Shown here piece after piece: positions 8,685 to 19,110 of a stretch of DNA of 64,000 bases. The notes beneath the pieces are model-generated. The model made no database searches, was not told the DNA's origin, and was given only the letters and a program-made list of their open reading frames with translations. How positions within the stretch are numbered: the first letter of the stretch is position 1; every line of letters starts with the position of its first letter. Source of the stretch: Phocaeicola vulgatus (lineage in GTDB: Bacteria > Bacteroidota > Bacteroidia > Bacteroidales > Tannerellaceae); the NCBI GenBank assembly GCA_022009975.1, contig CP091733.1, forward strand, positions 761,001-825,000, written 5' to 3'. The position numbers and the translations under genes were made by a program.

Positions 8685-10739
8685 ATGAACAAAAAGAATC
8701 TTTTGATTGCCGGTATGTTTGTCGGGCTGTTTCTTTCCTGTAATGAAGCAGAGCCGCCTACACTTGTTTTGCCAGTTCCGACACCGGAACAGATTGAGTG
8801 GCAGAAGATGGAGAATTATGCATTCGTGCATTTCGGGTTGAATACATTCAATGATTTGGAATGGGGCTATGGAAATACGCCTGCGGAAACATTCAATCCG
8901 ACAGATTTGGATTGTGAGCAATGGGTACGGATTATCAAGGCTGCCGGTTTGAAAGCGGTAATCTTGACAGCGAAACACCATGACGGATTTTGCCTTTGGC
9001 CAACCAAAACGGTTGACTATAATATCTCTAACTCTCCATATAAAGATGGGAAAGGCGATATGGTACGGGAATTGTCAGATGCCTGCCAAAAGCATGGTCT
9101 GAAATTTGGTCTTTACCTTTCTCCTTGGGATCGTCATAATGCTGAATATGGACAAGAAGGATACCAAAAGACTTATCATGAACAGATAAACGAACTAATC
9201 TCCAACTACGGTCCTTTGTTTGAGTTCTGGTTTGACGGGGCAAACGGAGGAAATGGCTGGTACGGTGGAGCGAATGAAACACGTTCAATCGACCCGAAAA
9301 CCTATTACGGTTACGAGACTGCCCGTGAAATGATTAAAGCGAAACATCCGGGAGCTATGATATTTGGTGGTACAGTTCCTGATATCCGTTGGATTGGAAA
9401 TGAATCTGGTTGGGCAGGAGAAACAAACTGGTCATCCTATTCTTTGGACAAGGAGGCGCATTATTCACAGAACCAATGGGGTATGAAAGACGGTTCCCAG
9501 TGGTTGCCGGGAGAATGTGACGTGTCAATCCGTCCGGGATGGTTTTATCATCATCGTGAAGACCATCAAGTGCGTACAGTTCCCAACTTGGTTGATTTAT
9601 ATTACCGGAGCGTTGGTCACAATGCCAACTTCTTGTTGAATTTCCCCGTCGCACTTACTGGACAGATTCATCCTCTCGATTCTGCCCGTGCAATAGATTG
9701 GTATCATACCATGCAGGCAGAGTTGCAAAATAACCTGCTGGCAGGCATCAAGCCGAAAGCAAGTGAATCTCGTGGCAGAACTTATAAACCTGCAAACGTG
9801 ACAGATGGTAATTGGGATTCCTATTGGGCAACTTCCGATGGCGTGACGACCGGATCTTTGACATTCCCGTTATCGGCAGGGACTTCATTGAACAGAGTGT
9901 TGATTCAGGAATATATTCCGCTCGGACAACGTGTTTGTGCCTTTACCATAGAAGTGGAAAAAGAGGGCAAATGGATGCCGGTGGAAACAACCGACACGCT
10001 TTCAACCGTGGGATATAAACGTATCGTCCGTTTCAAGACGACTCAGGCTGATGCCTTGCGCATCCAGTTTACGGAAGCGAAAGGTCCGTTGTGTATTAAT
10101 AATGTGGAAGCGTTCCTTGCTCCTCCGTTGCTCGAACAACCGCGTATCGCACGAAATGCACAGAATGAAGTGCATATAGATGTGGAAAGTGAAGGTGCGG
10201 ATATTTTCTATACGATAGATGGTTCGGAACCTACGGCTGAGTCTGCAAAATATGAAGTTCCGTTCACGCTTGACACGAAAGGAACTGTCAAAGCGATTAC
10301 TTACGATGCCCAGTCAGGCAAATCAGGACCAGTGGCTATCCGTCGTTTCGACTTGCCAGCAGCAGATTACAAAGTTGTCACTCCTGCTGAGGAGAAGACA
10401 AATCTTATGTTTGACGGGAACGGCTATTCCACCTATTACTTGCCTGAAGGCAAAAAAGAAATTGCAGTCGTATTGGCTGCACCTCATGCAATAAGCGGTT
10501 TCGTTTACACTCCTAACCAGGGACGCGATGCGCAAGGGCATATTTCAAACTATCAATTATTGGTAGATGGCAAGGTCGTTGCTTCAGGAGAGTTTTCAAA
10601 CATAAAGCATAACCCGATCGAACAAGAAATACGTTTTGCTCCAGTCAAAGGCCAAAAATTAGTTTTTAAGGCAACACGAGTAGTGGATGACGTAAAACGT
10701 ATAGGAATTGCTGAATTTTCCGTTATCACGGAAGACTAA
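8685..10739 (+). CDS. GH29 alpha-L-fucosidase lipoprotein with C-terminal discoidin-type domains
   Basis: 684 residues, intact. The lipobox is LFLSC (Cys19), placing it on the periplasmic or outer face. The GH29 catalytic domain spans about 35-340: HHDGF at 98-102, SPWDRH, and the nucleophile Asp184 in FEFWFDGANG. The WFDGA context and the appended domains resemble GH29 subfamily B enzymes that cut alpha-1,3/1,4-fucose of Lewis-type glycans; this specificity is inference. The C-terminus carries an F5/8 type C-like domain (about 345-475), a chitobiase-type bridge domain (FYTIDGSEPTAESAKY), and a second discoidin-like domain to the end. It follows the susC-susD pair and would release fucose from captured host glycans. 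Confidence 0.92.
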   Translation: MNKKNLLIAGMFVGLFLSCNEAEPPTLVLPVPTPEQIEWQKMENYAFVHFGLNTFNDLEWGYGNTPAETFNPTDLDCEQWVRIIKAAGLKAVILTAKHHDGFCLWPTKTVDYNISNSPYKDGKGDMVRELSDACQKHGLKFGLYLSPWDRHNAEYGQEGYQKTYHEQINELISNYGPLFEFWFDGANGGNGWYGGANETRSIDPKTYYGYETAREMIKAKHPGAMIFGGTVPDIRWIGNESGWAGETNWSSYSLDKEAHYSQNQWGMKDGSQWLPGECDVSIRPGWFYHHREDHQVRTVPNLVDLYYRSVGHNANFLLNFPVALTGQIHPLDSARAIDWYHTMQAELQNNLLAGIKPKASESRGRTYKPANVTDGNWDSYWATSDGVTTGSLTFPLSAGTSLNRVLIQEYIPLGQRVCAFTIEVEKEGKWMPVETTDTLSTVGYKRIVRFKTTQADALRIQFTEAKGPLCINNVEAFLAPPLLEQPRIARNAQNEVHIDVESEGADIFYTIDGSEPTAESAKYEVPFTLDTKGTVKAITYDAQSGKSGPVAIRRFDLPAADYKVVTPAEEKTNLMFDGNGYSTYYLPEGKKEIAVVLAAPHAISGFVYTPNQGRDAQGHISNYQLLVDGKVVASGEFSNIKHNPIEQEIRFAPVKGQKLVFKATRVVDDVKRIGIAEFSVITED

Positions 10740-10766
10740 ATGAAATTCAGCAGATTTAGTGTCTTG

Positions 10767-10836
10767 CGAAGGTGTGTCAAAGCAAAACGGATTCCTTTTT
10801 AGTAATTTCCGTTTTTGGCACACCTTCGTTTCTTTT
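10767..10836 (+). terminator. Hairpin terminator after the fucosidase gene
   Basis: CGAAGGTGTGTCAAAGCAAA (from 10767) and CCGTTTTTGGCACACCTTCG (ending 10828) form a nearly perfect stem with a short T-rich loop, followed by a T-rich stretch. The arm AAGGTGTGTCA also appears at the end of the family B hairpin at 32.3 kb. It lies 27 bp after the stop codon. Confidence 0.65.
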
Positions 10837-10884
10837 CTCAAAATAAACCACTACTTTTACCTGCGTTTAAATATATATGCAATA

Positions 10885-12172
10885 GTTCGTTAAAAAATAG
10901 CCACGCCTAAGCGGCTCTGGCAGTAAATAAAATGAGTTCTTTGAAAAGTTTGTCAATAACTTGCATGTCTGGGTTAATCCCGAACACGCAAATAAATCGT
11001 TCAAGCATATAAGCATTGTGTATAAAAGACTTGCAGGAGGATATGGAATAGGTTATTCCGAGCCTCTTACATGCCGCTTTGGCCAAGTTGACAGCAGCAA
11101 GCGATGCATTGAAGTGAAAATCCAACTTTCTGAAGTCGGTTGACTGACAGTTGGTGATTCCTGCATGTTGCTTACCATCTCTAAAGCAAAATTCCAATTG
11201 GAACCTGGTTCTGTAATAATCCAGAACCTCCCGTCCATCCATCGAATCGTCTGTAGAGAAGTAAAGCTGCCACTTGTCTGTCCTCCCGTCCATCGGATAC
11301 CAGATGGCTAAGGAAACATACCTTTTGAGAGCTTTGCATATACCCTCAATCCGTATAGCTTTCCTTTGTTCACCTCGTATTCCTTGCACCGGGTCAGATC
11401 CAGATTGGCAAAGTCGATTCTTCCGTCAAACCACTTTGGATGGCCACGTTTTCCTGTTTTCTGTTCCAATGTCGGATAGTACAGGATTACGTCATTCCGA
11501 AAGCGGCTGATGACATGGAAATCGTTCTCACACATAGGCGTTATGAATGTTTCCTTGGAAAAGAATGCGTCTACAACCACCGTTCTTGATATGCTCTGTA
11601 TCTTGTCTTTTCTACTGATAAGATAGCTGCTGTACCAGTCAACGAGGTTCTTGTCCATATTATCCAAGGTTTTACAATCCGGTGTCTGAATGGCACCTAA
11701 AGTCATGCATTCATGGTTGTCGATGTCTATGACACCGATGCCCATGATTTCCAATCCACGCTTGTACTCTCCTGCACAACCAGACCAGAAGTAACCTATC
11801 CAAGGTGTCTTCTTGCCTGATTTGGGGATATAGGAAGGATCGATGGCGATGGCTTTTCTTTTACCTGTGAGATGCTTGCTGATGATAGAGCCGTTGAACG
11901 CAAACCAGTCGAAAGTTTCATGCTCAAAAAGGTTACGGTAGGTCTGTTCCGAAAAACGTCCATACCTACCCAATTGGAGGAAGTTTATACGATCAGGGAT
12001 GGCCATGAATAATTTCATTGCATCCATGAACGTTTTTTCAAAAGGTTTGTGTATATTCACGACTGATTTGAGAGCCGATAGGCACTCGGATTGGTATTGC
12101 ATAAGGAGTGTTTCTTTAGTCATAATCAGAAGAGTTGAGAGGCTTCTAATTTACTAAAAAAATCAACGAATT
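10885..12172 (-). mobile_element. IS4-family insertion sequence, about 1.29 kb
   Basis: The ends carry imperfect inverted repeats: GTTCGTTAAAAAATAG at the left, and ATTCGTTGATTTTTTTAG read inward from the right. The 8-bp direct repeat ATGCAATA flanks the element at 10877-10884 and 12173-12180, consistent with a target-site duplication. One transposase gene fills the inside on the minus strand. Exact ends are my inference from these repeats. Confidence 0.75.
10907..12123 (-). CDS. IS4-family DDE transposase (one frameshift)
   Basis: About 405 residues when joined. The N-terminal part (12123 to about 11325) contains the first catalytic Asp region (RKAIAIDPSYIPKSGKK) and VVVDAFFSKETF. The C-terminal part carries YYRTRFQLEFCFRDGKQH, the Y-(2)-R-(3)-E-(6)-K signature of IS4 transposases. 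The frame breaks near 11330: GTATATGCAAAGC reads VYAKLSKGMF and stops, while one extra A gives VYAKALKRYVSLAIWYPMDG and continues. This is again a homopolymer change, so the element may be active. It catalyses cut-and-paste transposition of the surrounding 1.29-kb unit. Confidence 0.88.
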
Positions 12173-12354
12173 ATGCAATACTTTCCACCTTTATTATCAG
12201 CAGGTTAGCACTCTTTTTTCAGTACATTTCTTCATGCTTAACCATTCGTTTTTGACAACATTCCAATGACCTCTTTAGTGTTTTCGAACCAGCTTTTGCC
12301 GGTTCTATTGTTTAACTTTTAATTTTTCGGTAAAAATTTACCGAAGTATTGTAT

Positions 12355-12885
12355 ATGATTATGGGAAATGAATTTTTAAAGATGATCAATACGCGCCGCA
12401 GTTGCCGTAAATATCGTAAAGAACAAATTACAGACGAAGAGTTAAATGCTATTTTGGAAGCAGGTACGTATGCACCAACTGGCATGGGGCAGCAATCCCC
12501 TTATATCGTGGCTGTCCAAAATCCGGAAATGAAAGCACAATTGGAGAGGATGAATGCGGCAGTCCGTGGATTGAGCGGTAATCCTTATTACGATGCTCCT
12601 ACCTATATATTAGTATTTGCCCCGCTGGATTGCCGGTTCGCTATCCAAGACGGCACTTGCGTGTTGGAAAACATGATGTTGGCAGCCCATGCCTTAGGCG
12701 TGAGCAGTTGTTGGATTAATCGGGAAATCGAGATGTTTGCGACGGAAGATGGTAAACAATTGATGGAAAAGATGGGGTTGCCCGATGGTTTGGGTGGCAT
12801 TGGAGCTATTTCGGTCGGTTATGCAGCTGTGGAACCGGCAGAGCCTAAGCCAAGGAAAGAGGGTTATGCCAGAATTATCCGCTAA
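12355..12885 (+). CDS. Nitroreductase-family FMN oxidoreductase
   Basis: About 176 residues. The N-terminus INTRRSCRKYRKEQITDEEL and LEAGTYAPTGMGQQS form the FMN phosphate-binding start of nitroreductases. GTCVLENMMLAAHALGVSSCW is the conserved helix, and GGIGAISVGYA the C-terminal strand. It probably reduces nitro, quinone or similar compounds with NAD(P)H in the cytosol; the physiological substrate is unknown. ATG codons at 12355 and 12361 are both possible starts, with a TTG at 12349 less likely. It stands alone between the IS element and groES. A second, unlinked family member is at 55750. Confidence 0.82.
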   Translation: MIMGNEFLKMINTRRSCRKYRKEQITDEELNAILEAGTYAPTGMGQQSPYIVAVQNPEMKAQLERMNAAVRGLSGNPYYDAPTYILVFAPLDCRFAIQDGTCVLENMMLAAHALGVSSCWINREIEMFATEDGKQLMEKMGLPDGLGGIGAISVGYAAVEPAEPKPRKEGYARIIR

Positions 12886-13057
12886 AACTGACAGCTTGAC
12901 GGAAAACAAATGCTTAAACTGACAGACTGCCGAAATAATGACAGGAAACAAGGCTGACAAATAGTTTGGCACACTATTCGTAGAAGAGTAGGTGTGAATC
13001 GTAAAAAGATTCATGGAGTTTAAGTAATAAAATTATAAACTTTAAATTATATAAATC

Positions 13058-13327
13058 ATGAGCATTAAGCCGTTAGCAGACCGCGTATTAATCAAGCCGG
13101 CTGCAGCAGAAGAGAAGACAGTCGGTGGAATCATTATTCCAGATTCAGCTAAAGAAAAACCTTTAAAAGGTGAAGTTGTGGCTGTCGGACACGGAACAAA
13201 AGATGAGGAAATGGTTGTAAAAGAAGGTGACACTGTATTGTATGGCAAATATGCAGGTACTGAAATCGAATTCGAAGGTGAAAAGTACTTGATTATGCGC
13301 CAGTCAGATGTTTTGGCAATCATTTAA
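13058..13327 (+). CDS. groS: Co-chaperonin GroES
   Basis: 89 residues, the normal length. It starts [20 protein letters not shown], has the mobile-loop segment [20 protein letters not shown] that contacts GroEL, and ends [13 protein letters not shown]. Seven subunits form the lid of the GroEL folding chamber in the cytosol. It lies 28 bp before groEL in the universal two-gene operon. The 170-bp upstream gap holds TAGTTTGG near 12964, close to but not matching the usual -7 box; no CIRCE-type repeat was seen. Confidence 0.97.
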   Translation: MSIKPLADRVLIKPAAAEEKTVGGIIIPDSAKEKPLKGEVVAVGHGTKDEEMVVKEGDTVLYGKYAGTEIEFEGEKYLIMRQSDVLAII

Positions 13328-13343
13328 TATAATAACAATTTAA

Positions 13344-14992
<1,649 letters not shown>

Positions 14993-15015
14993 TCTCTTCC
15001 CAATATATAAATGAG

Positions 15016-15046
15016 GGCTGCTTCTTGCAAAAGGGGCAGCCTTTTT
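15016..15046 (+). terminator. Intrinsic terminator of groES-groEL
   Basis: GGCTGC at 15016-15021 pairs with GCAGCC at 15036-15041, followed directly by TTTTT. It lies 23 bp after the groEL stop codon. Confidence 0.85.
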
Positions 15047-15074
15047 GTCCTATGGGAAAATAATAGAGGAAAAG

Positions 15075-15105
15075 TTTGCAGATTAAAAAATAATGTGTAC
15101 CTTTG
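15075..15105 (+). promoter_or_regulatory. Promoter of the initiator tRNA gene
   Basis: TTTG at 15075-15078, 19 nt, then TACCTTTG at 15098-15105: an exact match to the Bacteroidetes consensus. The tRNA begins 31 bp downstream. Confidence 0.8.
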
Positions 15106-15136
15106 CACCGTATTCAGGAGGATACAGCTATTATAT

Positions 15137-15208
<72 letters not shown>

Positions 15209-15348
15209 CACTGCAAGAAAGGATTCAGACATTGTTTGAATCCTTTCTTTGTATATATAACGATGAGATAACCGATTATGCAAATAATGTCACATTCCGT
15301 TGTATGTTGTGAAGATAATTGCTATCTTTCGCAAAAATTAATGCGAAT

Positions 15349-15774
15349 ATGGGAAGATTTATAGAAGAATTTAAGAAATTTGCCATGCGTGGTAATGTAG
15401 TAGACATGGCAGTCGGTGTAATCATCGGAGGAGCTTTTGGGAAAATTGTAACATCTGTAGTCAATGATTTAGTAATGCCCGTCTTAGGTGTTTTGGTAGG
15501 AGGTGTTAACTTTACAGACTTGAAATTGACGTTAAAGGAGGCTGTGATGGATGGCGAGACAGTTGTTTCTCCAGCCGTGACGCTTAACTATGGTAATTTC
15601 TTGCAGTCAACATTTGACTTCCTGATAATTGCCTTCTCTATTTTCATGTTTATTAAACTAATTAATAAGCTTAGCCGTAAGAAGGAAGAGGCTCAACCTG
15701 CTACTCCTCCTGCACCACCTGCAGATGTCCAGTTGCTTACAGAAATCAGAGATTTACTTAAGGAGAAACATTAA
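15349..15774 (+). CDS. mscL: Large-conductance mechanosensitive channel MscL
   Basis: 141 residues. It begins [20 protein letters not shown], then the pore-lining helix [20 protein letters not shown], a periplasmic loop, a second membrane helix ([18 protein letters not shown]) and a cytoplasmic bundle ending [12 protein letters not shown]. The pentamer opens under membrane tension to release solutes during osmotic downshock. The ATG at 15349 is chosen because the family N-terminus starts at MGRF; an upstream TTG would add ten unlikely residues. It lies 11 bp before the M48 protease gene, so the two may be co-transcribed. Confidence 0.96.
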   Translation: MGRFIEEFKKFAMRGNVVDMAVGVIIGGAFGKIVTSVVNDLVMPVLGVLVGGVNFTDLKLTLKEAVMDGETVVSPAVTLNYGNFLQSTFDFLIIAFSIFMFIKLINKLSRKKEEAQPATPPAPPADVQLLTEIRDLLKEKH

Positions 15775-15785
15775 TATAAGAAAAG

Positions 15786-16586
15786 ATGAAAAAGTGGATG
15801 ATATATGCCGGGGCATTGCTCATTTTGGCTGGTTGTAGCAGTGTACCATTAACCGGTAGAAAACAATTGCTATTAGTGAGTGACCAAGAGGTGCTCTCTT
15901 CCAGCTTGACCCAATATTCGGAATACATGAAGACTGCCAAGAAAGAAACTTCCGGAAAGGATGCTTCCATGGTGGTGCGTGTAGGAAAGAAAATCGCAGC
16001 AGCAACCGAGCAATATTTGAAACAAAACGGATTACAGGATGAAGTGAAGAACTTCTCATGGGAGTTCAATTTGGTGAAAGATAACCAAATCAATGCCTTT
16101 TGTATGCCTGGTGGAAAGATTGTTGTCTATGATGGTTTGATGAATATTATTTCATCGGACGATGAATTGGCGGTTGTACTTGGACATGAGGTAGCGCATG
16201 CTGTGGCAAAACATAGCAATGAACGAATCAGTCAACAGGTCGTGGCACAATACGGAGCCCAGATATTGGGAGCTGCCGTTTCCAATAAGAGTGCTGCTGT
16301 GCAACAGGTTGCCAGTTCTGTTTATGGTGTCGGTGCGCAGTATGGTGTGATGCTTCCTTTTTCTCGGAAACATGAAACTGAGGCGGATTATATGGGATTG
16401 ATATTAATGACGATAGCTGGTTACAATCCAGAAGTAGCTGTTAAGTTTTGGCAGAAAATGTCTGCCAGTTCATCCGGAAAGGTTCCCGAATTTATGAGTA
16501 CGCACCCAAGTGATTCCCGTCGTATTTCAGATATTCAGAAAGAACTTCCTGCAATCAAACAAAAGTATGGGAAGAAAGTAAAATAG
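15786..16586 (+). CDS. M48-family zinc metalloprotease lipoprotein
   Basis: 266 residues. The lipobox LILAGC (Cys17) is followed by SSVPLTGRKQLLLVSDQEV, typical of BepA/LoiP-like M48 lipoproteins. The zinc motif is HEVAH at 134-138, with the third-ligand helix HETEADYMG (about 196-204). The C-terminal STHPSDSRRI motif is also conserved. The protein is likely anchored in the periplasm and takes part in envelope protein quality control; this role is inferred from the family. There is no C-terminal TPR domain, so it is the short type. Confidence 0.92.
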   Translation: MKKWMIYAGALLILAGCSSVPLTGRKQLLLVSDQEVLSSSLTQYSEYMKTAKKETSGKDASMVVRVGKKIAAATEQYLKQNGLQDEVKNFSWEFNLVKDNQINAFCMPGGKIVVYDGLMNIISSDDELAVVLGHEVAHAVAKHSNERISQQVVAQYGAQILGAAVSNKSAAVQQVASSVYGVGAQYGVMLPFSRKHETEADYMGLILMTIAGYNPEVAVKFWQKMSASSSGKVPEFMSTHPSDSRRISDIQKELPAIKQKYGKKVK

Positions 16587-16595
16587 GAAGGATAT

Positions 16596-16984
16596 ATGGA
16601 ATCGAGAGTAAAAGAAGTACTGAATAAAAAGGTTTCCGGAAAGTATAATTGTGCACAAGCAGTCGCATGTACTTATGCAGATATTGCCCATCTTGATGAA
16701 GAAACTGTGTATAATGCAACAGCAGCATTTGCTGCAGGAATGGGTTGTATGGAAGGAACTTGCGGAGCAATTATCGGTGCAGGTATCGTCTTAGGCTTGA
16801 AATATAAAGACAAGGCACAAGCCATGAAAGCCCAAAAGCAAGTATTGCTTGCCTTTAAAGAACGAAATGGTTGTACGGTTTGCAAGCAATTGAAAGGCTT
16901 GGAAACAAAAAGGTGGTTCGTGAATGCAATGACTGTGTTACTGATGCGGCAGAATTTTTAGAAAAAGTCTTATTGGCTGAATGA
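16596..16984 (+). CDS. C_GCAxxG_C_C family redox-type protein (one frameshift)
   Basis: About 129 residues when joined. The cysteines match the family name: YNCAQAVACTYAD, GMGCMEGTCGAIIGAG, NGCTVCKQLKG and finally ECNDCVTDAAEFLEKVLLAE. The last CxxC is reached only by adding one A to the run in GAAACAAAAAGG near 16908; as written the frame gives KRWFVNAMTVLL and stops at 16961. The family is believed to bind a metal or act in redox chemistry, but no reaction is established. It lies 9 bp after the M48 gene. Confidence 0.82.
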
Positions 16985-17003
16985 AGCCGTATTGAGATTC
17001 GGA

Positions 17004-17076
17004 ATCTTGCATTTTGTTAATTTAGACATACTTTAAAGGGGCTGCATCAAAACAGTTGTTTTGACACAGCCCCTTT
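17004..17076. repeat. Repeated 3' element: family B right half plus family C hairpin
   Basis: TCTTGCATTTTGTTAATTTAG followed by ACATACTTTAAAGGGGCTGC is nearly the same as 32299-32340. The hairpin AAAGGGGCTGCATCAAAAC / GTTTTGACACAGCCCCTTT occupies 17035-17076. It lies between the convergent C_GCAxxG gene and the tmRNA gene and would terminate transcription from both sides. Confidence 0.75.
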
Positions 17077-17081
17077 ATTTG

Positions 17082-17478
17082 TGGAGCTGGAGAGATTCGA
17101 ACTCTCGTCCAAACGAGGAACTAATCTGCTTTCTACATGTTTATCTTCGCTTTAATTGTCGGGAACAAGCAAGACCGAAGCCACCCACTTGAACCTTATC
17201 CTTTAAAATTTCGCCTGCCGCCCAAGGCGTGCGTCAAACTATCTCCGATATTGCTGCACCACCTTATCGGAACGCTTCGGAGCAACAGCATCCGGGTGAT
17301 GTCACGTCCCCGCAACTTTTGCAGGGATTAAGCTTCAATCTACTATTCTTCGATTAAGCAGCGAGAGCGTAATTTTCTTCGCCAGTTAATTGTCTGCCGT
17401 CTGAGATTATAGTGCAAGCCGACCACGCACTACATGCTTACAAACCACTTCTACCCGCTGTCAAAACCGGTCAGCCCC
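17082..17478 (-). ncRNA. ssrA: tmRNA (SsrA)
   Basis: On the minus strand the 5' end GGGGCTGACCGG pairs with the 3' end CAGCTCC plus discriminator A, enclosing a T arm GGACGAGAGTTCGAATCTC-like sequence. This is the tRNA-like half of tmRNA. The tag reading frame at 17354-17383 encodes GEENYALAA followed by TAA, with GGC as the likely resume codon; charged alanine would precede it. Total length is 397 nt. tmRNA with SmpB rescues stalled ribosomes and marks the nascent protein for proteolysis. Pseudoknot arms are plausible in the 17.2-17.3 kb part but I did not fold them fully. Confidence 0.95.
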
Positions 17479-17513
17479 ATGGCTTGTGTGTGCTATATTT
17501 AGCATAACAATTA

Positions 17514-17544
17514 CAAAGGTAGGCAAAAATCTTGCATTATGCAA
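17514..17544 (-). promoter_or_regulatory. Promoter of ssrA
   Basis: On the minus strand TTG (17542-17544), 20 nt, TACCTTTG (17514-17521). Transcription would start about 30 nt before the mature 5' end at 17478, as expected for RNase P processing. Confidence 0.75.
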
Positions 17545-17600
17545 GACTTTGCCACAAACCTCTTTGTTTATCTATCGTAAATTGGGAAATATTGTACCAA

Positions 17601-18472
17601 TTACTCATACAATCCAATTTCTTGGAACCAATCTTCAGCTCTGTCTGGCCATTCATTTACCATGCATCCTGTATCTCTCAAGCCGTATCCATGTCCGCCG
17701 GTGCTATAAAGGTGCATCCATGCTGGCACTCCGGTTTGTTTTAAAGCATAGAAATAGAACAAGCTGCTGTTGATACAAGAGGCATCGTCTTCAGCTTGGA
17801 TAAGCATAGTAGGAGGCACTTCTTTCGTTACATTGATTTCTGGTGATAGCTTGAAGTTCTCACCGTCTAAATAGGCGGGATAAACCAAAAGACAGAAGTT
17901 GGGACGGCAACTTACTTTGTCTACCTCGTCAATCGCTGGATAACTCCTCTTGTTGAATGCTGTAGAAGCCATGGCAGACAAATGTGCACCTGCCGAGAAT
18001 CCCATTATACCAATTTTATCCGGGTTGATGTTATATTTCTTTGCATTGGAACGGACATAACTGATGGCACGTTGAGCATCTTGAAGAGGAGCTTCGTGTT
18101 TGGGGCGGTTCTCTCTGCGGGGAACACGATATTTCAGCAAAACAGCAGTAATACCAGCAGCGTTTAGCCAATCACAGATTTCTGTCCCTTCCAAATCGTA
18201 TGCTAAAATATTGTAAGCACCTCCGGGGCAAACAATCATTGCCGCACCAGACGCTATGTCTGTTGCTGCCGGGTAAATGGCAATTTCCGGTTCGCCCACA
18301 TCGGTCATGCGGATTACATTTGTCCCGCCTACTTTAGCCCCGGAATCATCACTCTTTTCTGTTAGTTTCTGGGTTTCACCCGGAGCACCATCAGGGAATA
18401 ACTTGATTGTCTTTGTGCATTTGCCATATTCATTGCCAATAAACCTGCTAATAATAAAACTAATTTTTTCAT
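17601..18472 (-). CDS. Secreted alpha/beta-hydrolase (esterase/lipase-like, one frameshift)
   Basis: About 290 residues when joined. The ATG at 18470-18472 opens a signal peptide MKKLVLLLAGLLAMNMANAQ. After one added A near 18420 the frame runs KTIKLFPDGAPGETQKLTEK into MTDVGEPEIAIYPAATDIA and the hydrolase domain. Oxyanion motif CPGGAYNILA, nucleophile elbow GFSAGAH, acid loop QAEDDAS and the histidine region GGHGYGLRDTG are visible. This is the BD-FAE/acetylxylan-esterase-like group found in Bacteroidetes carbohydrate loci, so it may remove acyl groups from glycans in the periplasm. The exact substrate is unknown. Confidence 0.82.
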
Positions 18473-18491
18473 GACATTGTTATTTAAAGGA

Positions 18492-19063
18492 TTAGTACTG
18501 TCTGATTTTTATTTCACAGTCGTCCAAGCTCTCGATAATCGCCAAGCTTTCAACATGGATGCCTTTCTCCCGTAACAGTTCTCCTCCTTTCTGGAATGCT
18601 TTTTCAATGATAAATCCCATTCCTGCGATGTTAGCACCTGCTTGTTTCACTAAATCAATGATACCTAAAGCCGCATTTCCATTGGCAAGGAAATCATCAA
18701 TAAAAAGGATGTTGTCTTCTTCTGTCAAAAAATCGTTGCTGATGCAGACCGAATAATCTCTGTCTTTGGTGAATGAGTGTACGACAGTAGTCAGCATGTT
18801 TTCCATTGTTTCGGTATTTTTTTCTTCACAAAGACAACAGGAAGATTCATGATATAGCCCGTCATGATTGCCGGTGCGATACCGCTTGCTTCTATTGTTA
18901 CGATTTTATTTACTTTGTTGTTGGAGAAAAGGCGTTTGAACTCTTCCCCGATTTTATACATCAATTGTGGATCCATCTGATGGTTGATAAAACTATCCAC
19001 CTTCAGGATTCCTCCAGGGAAACAGGCTCCATCCTGTAAAATACGTTGCTTTAATAATTCCAT
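18492..19063 (-). CDS. xpt: Xanthine phosphoribosyltransferase (one frameshift)
   Basis: About 190 residues when joined, the family length. [20 protein letters not shown] and [11 protein letters not shown] begin the protein; [19 protein letters not shown] and VVFVKKK follow. The PRPP loop is [16 protein letters not shown]. The break is an A run at about 18815: seven A give [11 protein letters not shown] and stop, eight A give [20 protein letters not shown] and continue. The cytosolic enzyme converts xanthine and PRPP to XMP in purine salvage. It is a single gene; no purine riboswitch was seen upstream. Confidence 0.93.
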
Positions 19064-19110
19064 TTTATGCTTGATATTTCTTTTTTACATGAATCAATAA
19101 TCTCATTTCC

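Noticed and set aside
12287..12306. Hairpin GAACC/GGTTC as a terminator
   Set aside because: The stem is short (5 bp) and not followed by a T run of useful length.
13015..13057. CIRCE operator before groES
   Set aside because: I searched the leader by eye for the 9-bp inverted repeat and did not see it.
17137..17331. Open frame inside the tmRNA region
   Set aside because: The DNA is fully accounted for by the tmRNA on the other strand.
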